A DNA stretch of 61,777 nucleotides from Mycolicibacter longobardus. Lineage in GTDB: Bacteria > Actinomycetota > Actinomycetes > Mycobacteriales > Mycobacteriaceae. A program made the translations under genes and the position numbers. The first letter of the stretch is position 1; each line of letters begins with the position of its first letter. The stretch is from positions 1 to 61,777 of the forward strand of contig NZ_LQPG01000016.1 in the NCBI RefSeq assembly GCF_002102265.1. Reading direction: 5' to 3'. Under the pieces are notes generated by a model. The model saw nothing but the letters and a program-made list of their open reading frames with translations. It was not told the origin of the DNA and searched no databases. Positions 1-12,371 of the stretch are shown here, piece after piece.

Positions 1-65
1 TCTACAACCGCCTCCACACCGACGAGAAGTCACGACACCACACACCCCACGCCGCCGCTGCTTGA
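1..65 (+). other. Possible 3' end of an unidentified ORF (transposase-like?)
   Basis: A reading frame open from the window edge (position 3) ends at the TGA at 63-65, giving a 20-residue tail beginning YNRLHTDEKSR. The YN..H.. pattern is loosely reminiscent of the C-terminal ends of DDE transposases, but it is far too short to identify. The 9-mer TGCTTGACA at 59-67 overlaps the stop and recurs at 61743-61751 by the other window edge. An insertion-element junction is possible but unproven. Confidence 0.15.
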
Positions 66-75
66 CATAGGAGCA

Positions 76-93
76 ATGCACTCTCGCCGGAAG
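76..93. repeat. Short copy of an intergenic repeat, downstream of proB
   Basis: These 18 bases match 26997-27014 at 17 of 18 positions (core ATGCACTCTCGC). In both places the motif lies within about 20 bp after the stop codon of a minus-strand gene (proB here, the CPWC oxidoreductase at 27025 there). At 26947-27009 it forms one arm of an inverted repeat; here no second arm is visible between 1 and 75. Confidence 0.5.
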
Positions 94-100
94 GAGGGGA

Positions 101-1204
101 CTACACCGCGACCAGGTCGTCGGCGTGGACCACGGGGCGGCGGGCATCCGGCGCCAACTCGGCGGTGGAGTGGCCGATCATGGCGGCCAGCTCCGCCGCG
201 TCGTAGCCGACGACACCGCGGGCCACCACCGATCCGTCCGGACCGCACAGCTCGACCACGTCGCCGCCGTGGAACCTGCCCGAAGTCCCGGTGATCCCGG
301 CGGGCAACAGGGAGCGGCGCCGGGTCAGCACCGCCTCGACGGCCCCGGCGTCCAGGGTCAGCGTGCCTGCTGCGTCGGCGGCGTGACGCACCCAGAACTT
401 GCGGGCCGACAACCGTTGCGCCCGGGGCGCGAAGACGGTGCCCACCGATGCGTCCGACAGGGCCGCCGTCGCCTGGCCGGCTGCGGCCAGCAACACCGGA
501 ACCCCGGCGTCTGCTGCCAGCAACGCCGACGACAGTTTCGACACCATGCCGCCGGTGCCCAGGTTGCTGCTCTCGCCGGCCACCACGCCGGCGAGGTCAT
601 CCGGACCGGCCACCTCGGGGATCCGGCGGGCCGGGCCTTTTCGGGGATCGGAGTCGTAGAGGCCGTCGATGTCGGAGAGCAGCACCAGCGCGTCGGCGCC
701 CACCAGGTGCGCCACCAGCGCGGAGAGCCGGTCGTTGTCGCCGAATCGAATCTCGTTGGTGGCCACGGTGTCGTTCTCGTTGACGATCGCCACCGCGTGC
801 AGTGCCCGTAGCCGGTCCAGCGTGCGGGCGGCATTGGTGTGCGACACCCGCATCGACACGTCCTGCGCGGTGAGCAGAACCTGCCCGACGGTTCGGCCGA
901 ACCGGCCGAAGGCAGCACTCCACGCGTTGACCAACGCCACCTGACCCACACTGGCGGCAGCCTGTTTGGTGGCCAGATCGCTGGGCCGCTTGGACAATCC
1001 CAGCGGCTCCAGACCCGCGGCAATGGCGCCGGACGACACGATCACCACGTCTGAGCCGGCCTTCATCCGGGCTTCGATCGCCTCGGTGAGCCCGGCCAGC
1101 CGGTCGGCGTCGAACATGCCGTTCTCGTTGGTCAGCGCGGTGGTGCCGATCTTGACGACGACGCTGCGCGCGCTGCGAATCGCCTCGCGCGCAGTGGAAG
1201 TCAC
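101..1204 (-). CDS. proB: Glutamate 5-kinase
   Basis: This enzyme phosphorylates L-glutamate to gamma-glutamyl phosphate, the first and normally proline-inhibited step of proline synthesis in the cytoplasm. The 367-residue product has the amino-acid kinase fold in its first ~250 residues, with an N-terminal [11 protein letters not shown] nucleotide-binding segment, [11 protein letters not shown] and the substrate segment [12 protein letters not shown]-terminal PUA-like domain follows (about 275-355). The length is normal. The GTG start overlaps the obg stop as GTGA, so the two are probably translationally coupled. The neighbouring proA gene is not in the window. Confidence 0.96.
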   Translation of the reverse strand: MTSTAREAIRSARSVVVKIGTTALTNENGMFDADRLAGLTEAIEARMKAGSDVVIVSSGAIAAGLEPLGLSKRPSDLATKQAAASVGQVALVNAWSAAFGRFGRTVGQVLLTAQDVSMRVSHTNAARTLDRLRALHAVAIVNENDTVATNEIRFGDNDRLSALVAHLVGADALVLLSDIDGLYDSDPRKGPARRIPEVAGPDDLAGVVAGESSNLGTGGMVSKLSSALLAADAGVPVLLAAAGQATAALSDASVGTVFAPRAQRLSARKFWVRHAADAAGTLTLDAGAVEAVLTRRRSLLPAGITGTSGRFHGGDVVELCGPDGSVVARGVVGYDAAELAAMIGHSTAELAPDARRPVVHADDLVAV

Positions 1205-2646
1205 GAGTCCTCCGTGTGTTCACGGCGCTGTTTGCGCGCGACCTTACGTTCGGCGGCACCGACCCGGTCGCTGCGTTCCACCCGAATGTCGGTGCCCCGA
1301 CCGGACAGCGGTGTGTCGACGCCGGCAGCCGTGGCCGGTTCCCAGTCGAAGGTCATCTCCCCGATCGTCACCGCGCAGCCCGGTTTGGCCCCCAGCCGCA
1401 GCAGCTCGTCCTCGACGCCGAGCCGGGCCAGCCGGTCACCCAGATAGCCGACCGCCTCATCGTTGTCGAAGTTGGTCTGATGCACCCAGCGCTCGGGACG
1501 TGTCCCGCGCACCACAAAGCCACCGTCGCCGTCGGACTCCACGGTGAACCCGGTCTGCCCCGCGGGTATCGGCCGGATGATCGGCCGGCGTGCAACCGGC
1601 TCCGGCTGCGCGGCACGATACGACGCCACCATGTCGGCCAGCGCGAACGTCAATGGCCGCAATCCTTCCCGGCTCACTGTCGACACCATGAACACCGGCC
1701 AGCCGCGTTCGGCGGCGATGTCCTCGCGAACGAACTCGGCCATCTCCCGCGCGTCGGGCACGTCGATCTTGTTGAGCACCACCGCCCGCGGCCGCGCCAT
1801 CAGGTCACCGAGGGTTGAATCCCCTTGCATGGTGGGCGTGTAGGCGGCCAGTTCGGCTTCGATCGCCTCGATGTCGGAGAGCGGGTCGCGGCCCGGCTCG
1901 GCGGTCGCGCAATCCACGACGTGCACCAGCACCGCACAGCGTTCGATGTGCCGCAGAAAGTCCAGGCCCAGCCCGCGTCCGGCCGAGGCACCCGGGATGA
2001 GCCCGGGCACGTCGGCGGCGGTAAAGGTGTTGTCCCCGGCCGAGACCACGCCCAGGTTCGGCGCCAGCGTGGTGAACGGGTAGTCGGCGATCTTCGGTTT
2101 TGCCGCCGAGATCACCGACACCAGAGCGGATTTGCCTGCCGAGGGGAATCCGATGAGGCCCACATCGGCGACGGTCTTGAGTTCCAGGGTGAGGTCGCGG
2201 GCTTCGCCCTTCTCCCCCAGCAGTGCGAAGCCGGGCGCCTTGCGGGCGCGCGACACCAGTGCCGCGTTGCCCAGCCCGCCGCGTCCACCGGCGGCCGCCT
2301 CGAAACGGGCGCCGGCCCCCACCAGGTCGGCCAACAGCCGTCCGTGCTCGTCGAGCACCACGGTGCCGTCGGGCACCTTGATCTCCAGGTCCGATCCGGC
2401 TGCGCCGTCCTTATTGCTGCCCTGGCCCTGCTTGCCCGAGGCCGCGGCGATGTGCGGGCGGAAATGGAAGTCCAGCAGGGTGTGTACCTGGGGGTCGACG
2501 GCCAGCACGACGCTGCCGCCGCGGCCGCCGTTGCCACCGTCGGGGCCGCCCAGCGGCTTGAACTTCTCCCGGTGAATCGACGCGCAGCCGTTGCCCCCGT
2601 CGCCGGCCCGCACATGGATGACGACGCGGTCGACGAACCGGGACAT
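1201..2646 (-). CDS. obg: GTPase Obg/CgtA (ribosome assembly)
   Basis: Obg is an essential ribosome-associated GTPase acting in 50S maturation and stringent-type control. The 481-residue protein has the glycine-rich N-terminal Obg fold (1-155, with [14 protein letters not shown]). The G domain follows, with Walker A GFPSAGKS at about 166-173, DVPGLI and NKID. A C-terminal OCT domain and a basic tail end the protein. It lies downstream of rpmA, the usual rplU-rpmA-obg order, and its stop overlaps the proB start. Start ATG at 2646. Confidence 0.97.
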   Translation of the reverse strand: MSRFVDRVVIHVRAGDGGNGCASIHREKFKPLGGPDGGNGGRGGSVVLAVDPQVHTLLDFHFRPHIAAASGKQGQGSNKDGAAGSDLEIKVPDGTVVLDEHGRLLADLVGAGARFEAAAGGRGGLGNAALVSRARKAPGFALLGEKGEARDLTLELKTVADVGLIGFPSAGKSALVSVISAAKPKIADYPFTTLAPNLGVVSAGDNTFTAADVPGLIPGASAGRGLGLDFLRHIERCAVLVHVVDCATAEPGRDPLSDIEAIEAELAAYTPTMQGDSTLGDLMARPRAVVLNKIDVPDAREMAEFVREDIAAERGWPVFMVSTVSREGLRPLTFALADMVASYRAAQPEPVARRPIIRPIPAGQTGFTVESDGDGGFVVRGTRPERWVHQTNFDNDEAVGYLGDRLARLGVEDELLRLGAKPGCAVTIGEMTFDWEPATAAGVDTPLSGRGTDIRVERSDRVGAAERKVARKQRREHTEDS

Positions 2647-2694
2647 GGCGTTACTACCTATCCGGCGCCTGGCGGCGCCCAGTTACGCCGGCGA

Positions 2695-2955
2695 CTAGTC
2701 GCGGGCGACAGGCACGATGTTGATCAACTTGCGGCCGCGCTTCACGCCGAATTCGACCGCACCGGGTGCCGTGGCGAACAGGGTGTCGTCGCCGCCGCGC
2801 CCGACGTTGACGCCGGGGTGGAAGTGGGTGCCCCGCTGGCGGACCAGGATCTCGCCGGCCTTGACCACCTGGCCGCCGAACCGCTTGACGCCGAGTCGCT
2901 GCGCGTTGGAGTCGCGCCCGTTACGTGAGCTGGAAGCGCCCTTCTTGTGTGCCAT
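2695..2955 (-). CDS. rpmA: 50S ribosomal protein L27
   Basis: This 86-residue basic protein begins [20 protein letters not shown], the classic L27 N-terminus that reaches towards the peptidyl-transferase centre. It contains the family segments RLGVKRFGG and [10 protein letters not shown]. It is directly downstream of rplU (17 bp gap) and upstream of obg, forming the standard operon. No processed N-terminal extension of the Firmicutes type is present. Confidence 0.98.
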   Translation of the reverse strand: MAHKKGASSSRNGRDSNAQRLGVKRFGGQVVKAGEILVRQRGTHFHPGVNVGRGGDDTLFATAPGAVEFGVKRGRKLINIVPVARD

Positions 2956-2972
2956 CTCGCTGCCTCCTGCTG

Positions 2973-3284
2973 CTACTTGATTCCGGTGACCTTGAGCACG
3001 GTCAGCTGCTGACGGTGACCCTGCCGCTTGTGGTAGCCGGTCTTGTTCTTGAACTTGTGGATGCGGATCTTGGGGCCCTTGGTGTGCTCGAGCACCTCAC
3101 CGGTGACCGCGACCTTCGCCAGCTTGGCGGCGTCGGTGGTGACGGTGGCACCGTCCACGACCAGCGCGACCGGCAGCGAGACCGACGATCCCGGCTCGGA
3201 CTCGAGCTTCTCGACCTTGAGCACGTCTCCGACGGCAACCTTGTACTGCTTGCCGCCGGTTTTGACGATTGCGTACGTCGCCAT
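2973..3284 (-). CDS. rplU: 50S ribosomal protein L21
   Basis: This 103-residue protein binds 23S rRNA in the large subunit. It starts [16 protein letters not shown] and ends in the conserved [14 protein letters not shown] segment, both diagnostic for bacterial L21. It is the first gene of the rplU-rpmA-obg-proB run. The 162 bp between it and the upstream rne stop probably carry the promoter; I see no recognisable L21-type leader structure there. Confidence 0.98.
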   Translation of the reverse strand: MATYAIVKTGGKQYKVAVGDVLKVEKLESEPGSSVSLPVALVVDGATVTTDAAKLAKVAVTGEVLEHTKGPKIRIHKFKNKTGYHKRQGHRQQLTVLKVTGIK

Positions 3285-3446
3285 CGTTGGTTTCTACCTC
3301 TGCTTCTCGGGCGCGCACGCCATCGGGACTTGCGCAGGTGTCTGGGGTTCTGTCCGCCGAGCTGTGGTTATCCCGCCTGGCGACAACTGGTCAAGGGTAC
3401 GTGACCAGCGGCTAAGGGGTCAAACCGGCTGGGGGACTAAATCGGC

Positions 3447-6338
3447 CTAGATCGGCGGCCCGGCCGGGCGGGCCGCCGCGCGTCGCCGCGGGCGTGTGAC
3501 CACCTCAGCCGGTTCGTCGGGCTCCTCGAAGTCCTCAGAGTCCTCGGAGTCCTCGTCTTCGTCGGACTCGTCTATGACGTCCAGGTCGTCGTCGAAGTCT
3601 TCGTCGTCATCGTCGTCGAGATCGACTTCGTCTTCGTCGTCCTCGTCGTCCTCGTCGGTGTCTTCGTCGTCGGTGTCTTCGTCGTCGTCGAGGTCTTCTT
3701 CAGCGCCCTCGCCGCCCTCGTCCAGGTCCTCGTCCTCTTGGGCGACGGCTTCGGTGTCTTCGGTGTCCTCGATGTCTTCGGAGCCCGGTTCGGCGAGACC
3801 CACCGGCAGCTCGTCGGCCTCCGGCGCAGTTTCCTGTTCCTCGTCGGACTCGTCGTCGTGACGGTCGCTGGCCGCAGCCATTGCCTTGAACATCGGGTGG
3901 TCACCGGGGGTGTGCACCGGAACCTTGGCCACCGCCGGTTCGTCCACCTTGGGCTTCTTCGAGCGCTTGCTGCGGCGGCTGCCGCCGCCCGATTCGGCCC
4001 TGCGCCCCGGTGCTGCCGAGTCGACCGGGTCGGCGTGCAGCATGATGCCGCGCCCGGCGCAGTGCTGACACGATGTCGAGAAGGCCTCGATCAACCCGGT
4101 GCCCAGCCGCTTGCGGGTCAGCTGCACCAGTCCCAGCGACGTCACCTCCGAGACCTGGTGGCGGGTGCGGTCGCGGCCCAGGGCCTCGGTCAGCCGACGC
4201 AGCACCAGATCCCGGTTGGACTCCAGCACCATGTCGATGAAGTCGATGACGATGATGCCGCCGATGTCACGAAGCCGCAGCTGCCGCACGATCTCCTCGG
4301 CGGCCTCCAGGTTGTTCTTGGTGACCGTCTCCTCGAGGTTGCCCCCGGATCCGGTGAACTTGCCGGTGTTGACGTCCACCACCGTCATCGCCTCGGTCCG
4401 GTCGATGACCAGCGTGCCGCCCGAGGGCAGCCAGACCTTGCGGTCCAGGGCCTTGGCCAGCTGCTCGTCGATGCGATGCACGGCGAACACGTCCGGCCCG
4501 GCCTGACCCTCCGGGCCTTCGGGGGCCTGGTAGCGGGTCAGCTTGGGCACCAGTTCGGGCGCCACCGAACCGACGTAGTCGTTGATCGTGGCCCAGGCGT
4601 CGTCACCGGAGACCACCAGCTCGGAGAAGTCCTCGTTGAACAGGTCCCGGATCACCTTGACCAGCACGTCGGGCTCTTCGTAGAGCGCCACCGCGGCACC
4701 GGCGGCTTTGCCCTTGGTCTCGGCCGCAGTGGCTTCGATCTGGTTCCAGCGTTCCTGGAGACGTTCCACGTCGGCGCGGATGTCCTCTTCTTTGACACCC
4801 TCCGACGCGGTGCGGATGATCACGCCGGCGTCGGCGGGCACCACCTCGCGCAGAATCTCCTTGAGCCGCTGACGCTCGGTGTCGGGCAGCTTGCGGCTGA
4901 TCCCGGTGGACGACGCGCCCGGCACATACACCAGGTAGCGGCCGGCCAGGGACACCTGCGTGGTCAACCGGGCGCCCTTGTGACCGATGGGGTCCTTGCT
5001 GACCTGCACGACGACGTAGTCGCCGGGCTTGAGCGCCTGCTCGATCTTGCGGTTGGCGCCGCCGAGTCCGGCGGCCTCCCAGTTCACCTCGCCGGCGTAC
5101 AGCACGCCGTTGCGGCCGCGGCCGATGTCGACGAAGGCGGCCTCCATCGACGGCAGCACGTTCTGCACGATGCCCAGGTAGACGTTGCCGACCAGCGAGG
5201 TAGAGGCAGCCGAGGTGACGAAGTGTTCGACCATCACGCCGTCTTCCAGCACGGCGATCTGGGTGTAGCGGGCGCCCTGGTGCGGCGGCTCGGTCCGGAC
5301 CCGGTCGCGGACCACCATCCGGCGCTCGACGGCCTCGCGGCGGGCCAGGAACTCGGCCTCGCTCAGGATCGGCGGACGACGGCGCCCGGCGTCGCGGCCG
5401 TCGCGGCGACGCTGCCGTTTGGCCTCCAGTCGGGTCGAGCCGGTGATGCCCTGGATCTCGTCGTCGCCGGTGCCCTTCTCACCCTTGGCGGAGCGACCGG
5501 ACTTGGCGCGCGGGGCGCGTTCGTGCACGACGGTGTTGGGTGGGTCGTCCGACGCTCCGGTGTCCTCGTCGTCCCCGGAGCCGGTCTTGCGCCGACGACG
5601 GCGGCGACGGCGCCGGCTGCCGGGCTCCTCCGACGAACCGCTCTCGTCCTCGCCGGTGTCTTCCGCGTCGTCGGAGTCTTGAGTGTCGTCGGATTCCGCG
5701 GCGGCGTCGTCGTCGGTGTCGTCGTCGGCGTCAGCGACGTCGGCGGTGTCGTCGGAAGCCCCTCCTTCGGATCCGCGGCCCCGGCCGCGCCCGCGGCGCC
5801 CGCGGCGGCGGCGCCGGTTGGCGGGCCGTTCCCCGTTCTCATCCTCGGCGTCGGCGTCGGAGACACCGGGGTCAAGGTCGCCGTAGTCGTCGGAGTAGTC
5901 GTCCGCGTCGTCATCGGCCTCGCGGGGGGCCGGGCGCTCGAAGGCGACCGGCTGCGGAGCGACGAACAACGGCATGTAGTCGGCCCGGGTGGCGACCGGC
6001 TCCGGGGCCGTCTCCAGCAGCAGCCGGGACTCGGGCTCGTCGGGAACCTCGTCGGGCTCCCCGGGCTCCTGGGTCAACCCGCCGGCAGCGGGCTCGGGAG
6101 CTTCGGGGGCCGAACCCAGCAGGTCACGGACGCGCACCGCCTCGACGCGATCCACGCTGGAGTGCGCGCTGCGCGCCCGGCCGTCCAGCTCGGTCAGGGC
6201 ATCCAGGACCCGTTTGCTGGTGGTGCCCAGTACCCGCGCGAGGGAATGCACCCGCAGCCGATCGGGCAACTCGTCGTGCTCGGTCGGCGCCACCGGTACG
6301 TCTGAAAAAGGGCCTCTAAAAAGGGAGGGGTCTGCCAC
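3447..6338 (-). CDS. rne: Ribonuclease E/G
   Basis: This is the main single-strand endoribonuclease for mRNA turnover and rRNA/tRNA maturation. From the GTG at 6338 the product is 963 residues. An upstream in-frame start at 6383 has no ribosome site, whereas GAGGAG at 6345-6350 lies 6 nt before 6338. The catalytic core (about residues 330-790) includes an S1 domain (GNVYLGIVQNVLPSMEAAFVDIG), the DNase-I-like segment with TGKFTGSGGNLEET, and the zinc-link motif CQHC. It is flanked by long disordered arms: a D/E/R-rich N-terminal arm and a C-terminal acidic tail with long Asp/Glu runs. That sandwich layout is typical of mycobacterial RNase E. Confidence 0.95.
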   Translation of the reverse strand: MADPSLFRGPFSDVPVAPTEHDELPDRLRVHSLARVLGTTSKRVLDALTELDGRARSAHSSVDRVEAVRVRDLLGSAPEAPEPAAGGLTQEPGEPDEVPDEPESRLLLETAPEPVATRADYMPLFVAPQPVAFERPAPREADDDADDYSDDYGDLDPGVSDADAEDENGERPANRRRRRGRRGRGRGRGSEGGASDDTADVADADDDTDDDAAAESDDTQDSDDAEDTGEDESGSSEEPGSRRRRRRRRRKTGSGDDEDTGASDDPPNTVVHERAPRAKSGRSAKGEKGTGDDEIQGITGSTRLEAKRQRRRDGRDAGRRRPPILSEAEFLARREAVERRMVVRDRVRTEPPHQGARYTQIAVLEDGVMVEHFVTSAASTSLVGNVYLGIVQNVLPSMEAAFVDIGRGRNGVLYAGEVNWEAAGLGGANRKIEQALKPGDYVVVQVSKDPIGHKGARLTTQVSLAGRYLVYVPGASSTGISRKLPDTERQRLKEILREVVPADAGVIIRTASEGVKEEDIRADVERLQERWNQIEATAAETKGKAAGAAVALYEEPDVLVKVIRDLFNEDFSELVVSGDDAWATINDYVGSVAPELVPKLTRYQAPEGPEGQAGPDVFAVHRIDEQLAKALDRKVWLPSGGTLVIDRTEAMTVVDVNTGKFTGSGGNLEETVTKNNLEAAEEIVRQLRLRDIGGIIVIDFIDMVLESNRDLVLRRLTEALGRDRTRHQVSEVTSLGLVQLTRKRLGTGLIEAFSTSCQHCAGRGIMLHADPVDSAAPGRRAESGGGSRRSKRSKKPKVDEPAVAKVPVHTPGDHPMFKAMAAASDRHDDESDEEQETAPEADELPVGLAEPGSEDIEDTEDTEAVAQEDEDLDEGGEGAEEDLDDDEDTDDEDTDEDDEDDEDEVDLDDDDDEDFDDDLDVIDESDEDEDSEDSEDFEEPDEPAEVVTRPRRRAAARPAGPPI

Positions 6339-6634
6339 GTACGTCTCCTCAAGCCCCCGGGCGCGTCGTTGCGACGCGGCCACGCGAGGGCTTCTCGTTA
6401 TGGGCCCGGTTCACTTCCCCGGGCTTGTGGTGGTCTCGCTCCGAGGGGCTCGGGTGGAACCGACTCGGTGCCTGGCTGAATGAGGACCGGCGATCGGCGC
6501 CGCATCACATATCGCGACCGTCGCACTCGCCGAAGTCTTCATTCGGGTGTCAGAAACCGGTCCGGTGACGTTCACCCGATTGTCAGTATCCCACACAACC
6601 CGGAGTAGTCCGGACGAAAGGCGCTAACTGGGCC

Positions 6635-7081
6635 TCAGGCCAGGGTCATGGGAGACACCGGCGCCGACGGCTCGAGGTCGGGAAACCACAGCGCGATCTC
6701 GCGCTCGGCGGACTCCGGCGAGTCCGAGCCGTGCACCAGGTTGAACTGGGTCTCCAGTCCGAAATCGCCCCGAATGGTGCCCGGGGTGGCCTTGGCCACC
6801 GGGTCGGTGCCGCCGGCGAGCTGGCGGAACGCCTCGATCGCCCGCGGACCTTCCACCACCGCGGCGACCACCGGACCGGAGGTGATGAAGTCCAGCAGCG
6901 ACGCGAAGAAGGCCTTGCCCTCGTGCTCGCCGTAGTGCTGTCGCGCCACTGCCTGCTGCACCGGCCGCAGTTCCAGGGCCGCCAACGTCAGGCCCTTCTT
7001 CTCGATCCGGCTGATGATCTCGCCCACCAGCCGGCGGTTCACGCCGTCCGGCTTGATCAGCACCAAAGTCCGCTCAGTCAT
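6635..7081 (-). CDS. ndk: Nucleoside diphosphate kinase
   Basis: Ndk moves the gamma-phosphate from ATP to NDPs through a phosphohistidine. The product (148 residues) begins [20 protein letters not shown] and has the active-site segment [13 protein letters not shown], in which the His is the phosphorylated residue. A longer open frame to 7129 exists, but family alignment supports the ATG at 7081. A C-terminal extension of about 10 residues (ending PVSPMTLA) makes it slightly longer than the ~136 residues I recall for M. tuberculosis. Confidence 0.96.
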   Translation of the reverse strand: MTERTLVLIKPDGVNRRLVGEIISRIEKKGLTLAALELRPVQQAVARQHYGEHEGKAFFASLLDFITSGPVVAAVVEGPRAIEAFRQLAGGTDPVAKATPGTIRGDFGLETQFNLVHGSDSPESAEREIALWFPDLEPSAPVSPMTLA

Positions 7082-7162
7082 TGAAGCGCCGCTCCTTTTC
7101 ATCGCTGGCTGCATCGTCGCCAGCGGCACGGGCGACAGCGTACCGGCCCCGAACCGCCTCGG

Positions 7163-7507
7163 TCACGAGCGGCGCAACACCTCGGCACGGAAGTAAGCGA
7201 TCAGCACCCACACCGCGGTGAACACCAGGCCCATCACGCCCACACCGGGGTACACCACGAATCCGGCCACCAGCACCAGCTGCAACGCCAGATTGGCCCA
7301 GATCGCCCAACTCCGTCCCTGAACGCCGACGAGCAGCAACAGCGCCAATGCCAGGCCGAGCAGATACGCCAGGGACGCGGGCGTCAGTCCCCCGCCGACG
7401 ACGCTGACCACCGGCAGCGCCAACAGCACGGTGATGGCCTCGAGTATCAGCGTCGCGGCCATCACGCCGCGGAAACCCCGCCACGGGTCGGGCCTCTGCT
7501 CGCTCAT
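7163..7507 (-). CDS. DUF4233 integral membrane protein
   Basis: This 114-residue hydrophobic protein has about four membrane segments and an N-terminal cytoplasmic EQRPDPWRGFRGVM sequence, the signature of the DUF4233 family. The family commonly sits immediately after folC in actinobacteria. Its start overlaps the folC stop (ATGA), so translation is coupled. No biochemical function is known to me; its conserved position suggests a link to folate or membrane physiology, but this is only inference. Confidence 0.85.
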   Translation of the reverse strand: MSEQRPDPWRGFRGVMAATLILEAITVLLALPVVSVVGGGLTPASLAYLLGLALALLLLVGVQGRSWAIWANLALQLVLVAGFVVYPGVGVMGLVFTAVWVLIAYFRAEVLRRS

Positions 7508-8927
7508 GCCGGATCCTTCCCGAACAGGGTGCGCGCGGCACCGGCGGTGACCACCGATCCGGTGATCACGATCCCCGCTCCCAGCCCAGCCCCCTTAGCT
7601 TCGCCGGCCGCGTCGAACTCGTCGACCAGCGCTGTGGCGGTGTCGATCGCATCCTCAAGCGTCTCGGTGGTGACCACCCGGTCGTCGCCGAACCACCGCG
7701 CTGCCGCAGCGGTAAGCGTCTCGACGTCCAGTGCCCGCGGAGAACCGTTGTGGGTCACCACGATTCGGTCGAAAGCAGGTTCCAGCGCCGCGAGGATACC
7801 GTCGACGTCCTTGTCGGCCAGCACGCTGAGGACGCCGACCAGGAAGCGGAAGTCGAAATCCTCGGCCAGAGCCCGGGCCAGCACGGCGGCACCGGCCGGG
7901 TTGTGTGCGGCGTCGACGAAGACGGTGGGCGAGCTGCGCATCCGCTCCAGCCGGCCGGGACTGCGCACCGCGGCGAAGCCCGCCCGCACCGTGTCGACGT
8001 CGAGCTGACGCTCGGCGCCGGCCCCGAAGAACGCCTCCACCGCCGCCAACGCCAGCACCGCGTTGTGGGCCTGGTGCTCGCCGTGCAGCGGCAGAAAGAT
8101 CTCCGAGTACACCCCGCCCAGGCCCTGCAGTTCCAGCAGCTGCCCGCCGATCGCGAGCTGGCGGCTGCGTACCGCGAACTCCGAGTTCTCCCGCGCCACC
8201 GCGGCATCTGCGCGTACCGACTGTGCCAGCAGGACTTCCATCACCTCGGGCGCCTGGCGGGCGATCACCGCCACGGTGTCGGTCAGTTCGTCGGACGAGC
8301 GGTGGATGATGCCGGCCTTCTCGGTTGCGATCCCGGCGATGTCGTCACCGAGGTAGTCGACGTGGTCGATACCGATCGGGGTGATCACGGCAACCGGGGC
8401 TTCGACGACGTTCGTGGCGTCCCAGCGACCGCCCATGCCGACCTCCACGACGGCGACGTCCACCGGGGCGTCGGCGAACGCCGCGAAGGCCATGCCGGTG
8501 AGCACCTCGAACTTGCTCATCGCCGGTCCGCCGTCGGCCTGCGAGGAGGCATCGACCATCTGCACGAAGGGCTCGATCTCGGCGTAGGTCTCCACATACC
8601 TGGCCGGGCTGATGGGCTCGCCGTCGATCGCGATGCGCTCGACCGCCGATTGCAGATGCGGGCTGGTGGTGCGCCCGGTGCGACGACTGAAGGCGGTCAG
8701 CAGTGCGTCGATCATCCGCACCACCGAGGTCTTGCCGTTGGTGCCGGCGACGTGGATCGACGGGTAGCCGCGCTGCGGGGAGCCGAGCAGTTCCAGCAGG
8801 GCGTTGATGCGGGTCAAGCTCGGTTCGATCTTGGTTTCGCCCCAGCGCTGGTCGAGCAGGTGCTCGACCTGCAGCAGCGCGGCGATCTCGTCCGGCGTCG
8901 GTTCGGTTGCGCCGACCGGGTGGTCGC

Positions 8928-8931
<4 letters not shown>
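7504..8931 (-). CDS. folC: Dihydrofolate synthase / folylpolyglutamate synthase
   Basis: FolC adds L-glutamate to dihydropteroate and further glutamates to folates, using ATP. The 475-residue Mur-ligase-family protein shows the P-loop [14 protein letters not shown] (about 60-73), the metal-binding [15 protein letters not shown] segment, GIDHVDYLG, and the C-terminal domain start SPGRLERM with [10 protein letters not shown]. It overlaps valS upstream (ATGA) and the DUF4233 gene downstream (ATGA), forming a tight three-gene unit. Length is normal. Confidence 0.96.
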
Positions 8932-11576
<2,645 letters not shown>

Positions 11577-11610
11577 CGGTCAATTCTAGGAACGACTGCC
11601 GAGCAGACGT

Positions 11611-11645
11611 AAAAGCCCCCGAATCCGGCTCGATTCGGGGGCTTT
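11611..11645 (-). terminator. Intrinsic terminator after the DUF937 gene
   Basis: A perfect 14-bp stem (11612-11625 with 11632-11645) closes a 6-nt loop and ends in a run of four U on the minus strand. It lies 24 bp past the stop of the DUF937 gene and 35 bp before the valS start, so it should insulate valS from readthrough. The stem is A-tract/T-tract flanked and could work in both directions. Confidence 0.85.
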
Positions 11646-11668
11646 CGCGACTGCTCACGCAGGTAGGG

Positions 11669-12262
11669 CTACTTCTTGCCGCCGAGCAGACCGCCGAGGA
11701 TGTCGCCGATGGCGCCGCCGGTCTTGCCGCCGATCATGTTGCCCAGGATGCTGCCCATCGACTGGTTCTTGGCGCCGCCGCCACCGGCCATACCGCCGAG
11801 GATGCCGCCCAGGACGTCGCCGAGGCCGCCGCCACCGGAAGCCTGTTGCTGGGCCGGCTCGGCCTTCTGGCCGCTCAGCTGCTTACCGATGTAGGCGAGC
11901 ACGATCGGCGCGATGATCGGGAGCAGCTTCTGCAACAGGTCGTTGTTGCCGGCACCGGCGCCCGAGAGCGCCGAGGCGACCTGGTTGGTGTCGTTGCCGC
12001 CGAAGATGGTCGAGATCAGCTGCTGGCCCTCGGATTGGCTGCTGCCGAAAACGTTGTCCAGCAGGCCCTGCGCCGCGAAGTTGCTGGCGGTGTTGACAAT
12101 GTTGTCCGCCTGATCCGGCTCCTGAGCGTTCTGGCTCAAGCCGCTGACCAATACGGGCACCAGGGTGCGGATGGTGCTGTCCACTTCACCGGTGTCTGCG
12201 CCGAGCTTGTTGGCGATGTCCTGGATGGGGATCTGAGCGAAGAGATCGTCGAGGCCGGCCAT
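11669..12262 (-). CDS. DUF937 domain protein
   Basis: The 197-residue protein starts at the ATG at 12262 (MAGLDDLFAQIPIQDIANKLG); an upstream in-frame extension is not typical of the family. The N-terminal ~130 residues are a helical DUF937/YidB-like domain with a hydrophobic segment PIIAPIVLAYIG. The C-terminal tail is glycine-rich with repeated GDVLGGILGGM/GDILGGLLGG units that could form amphipathic helices. It has its own terminator. Function is unknown to me. Confidence 0.85.
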   Translation of the reverse strand: MAGLDDLFAQIPIQDIANKLGADTGEVDSTIRTLVPVLVSGLSQNAQEPDQADNIVNTASNFAAQGLLDNVFGSSQSEGQQLISTIFGGNDTNQVASALSGAGAGNNDLLQKLLPIIAPIVLAYIGKQLSGQKAEPAQQQASGGGGLGDVLGGILGGMAGGGGAKNQSMGSILGNMIGGKTGGAIGDILGGLLGGKK

Positions 12263-12371
12263 GAGTATTCGTCCACTTTCGTTGCTGGGTGCTGCGGTGG
12301 CAGCGGTCGAAAACGACACTAGCGGAAAGATCGTCGGCCGGCACCGGCCCATACCGGCCCGTTCAAGGCGA

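Noticed and set aside
3285..3446. L21 leader autoregulatory RNA before rplU
   Set aside because: The gap is GC-rich without the conserved hairpins of known ribosomal-protein leaders.
3738..6305. 855-residue plus-strand ORF opposite rne, and similar long antisense frames (e.g. 53947-57207)
   Set aside because: Antisense images of high-GC genes: no start context, His/Arg/Gly-rich composition, and the opposite strand encodes clear conserved proteins.
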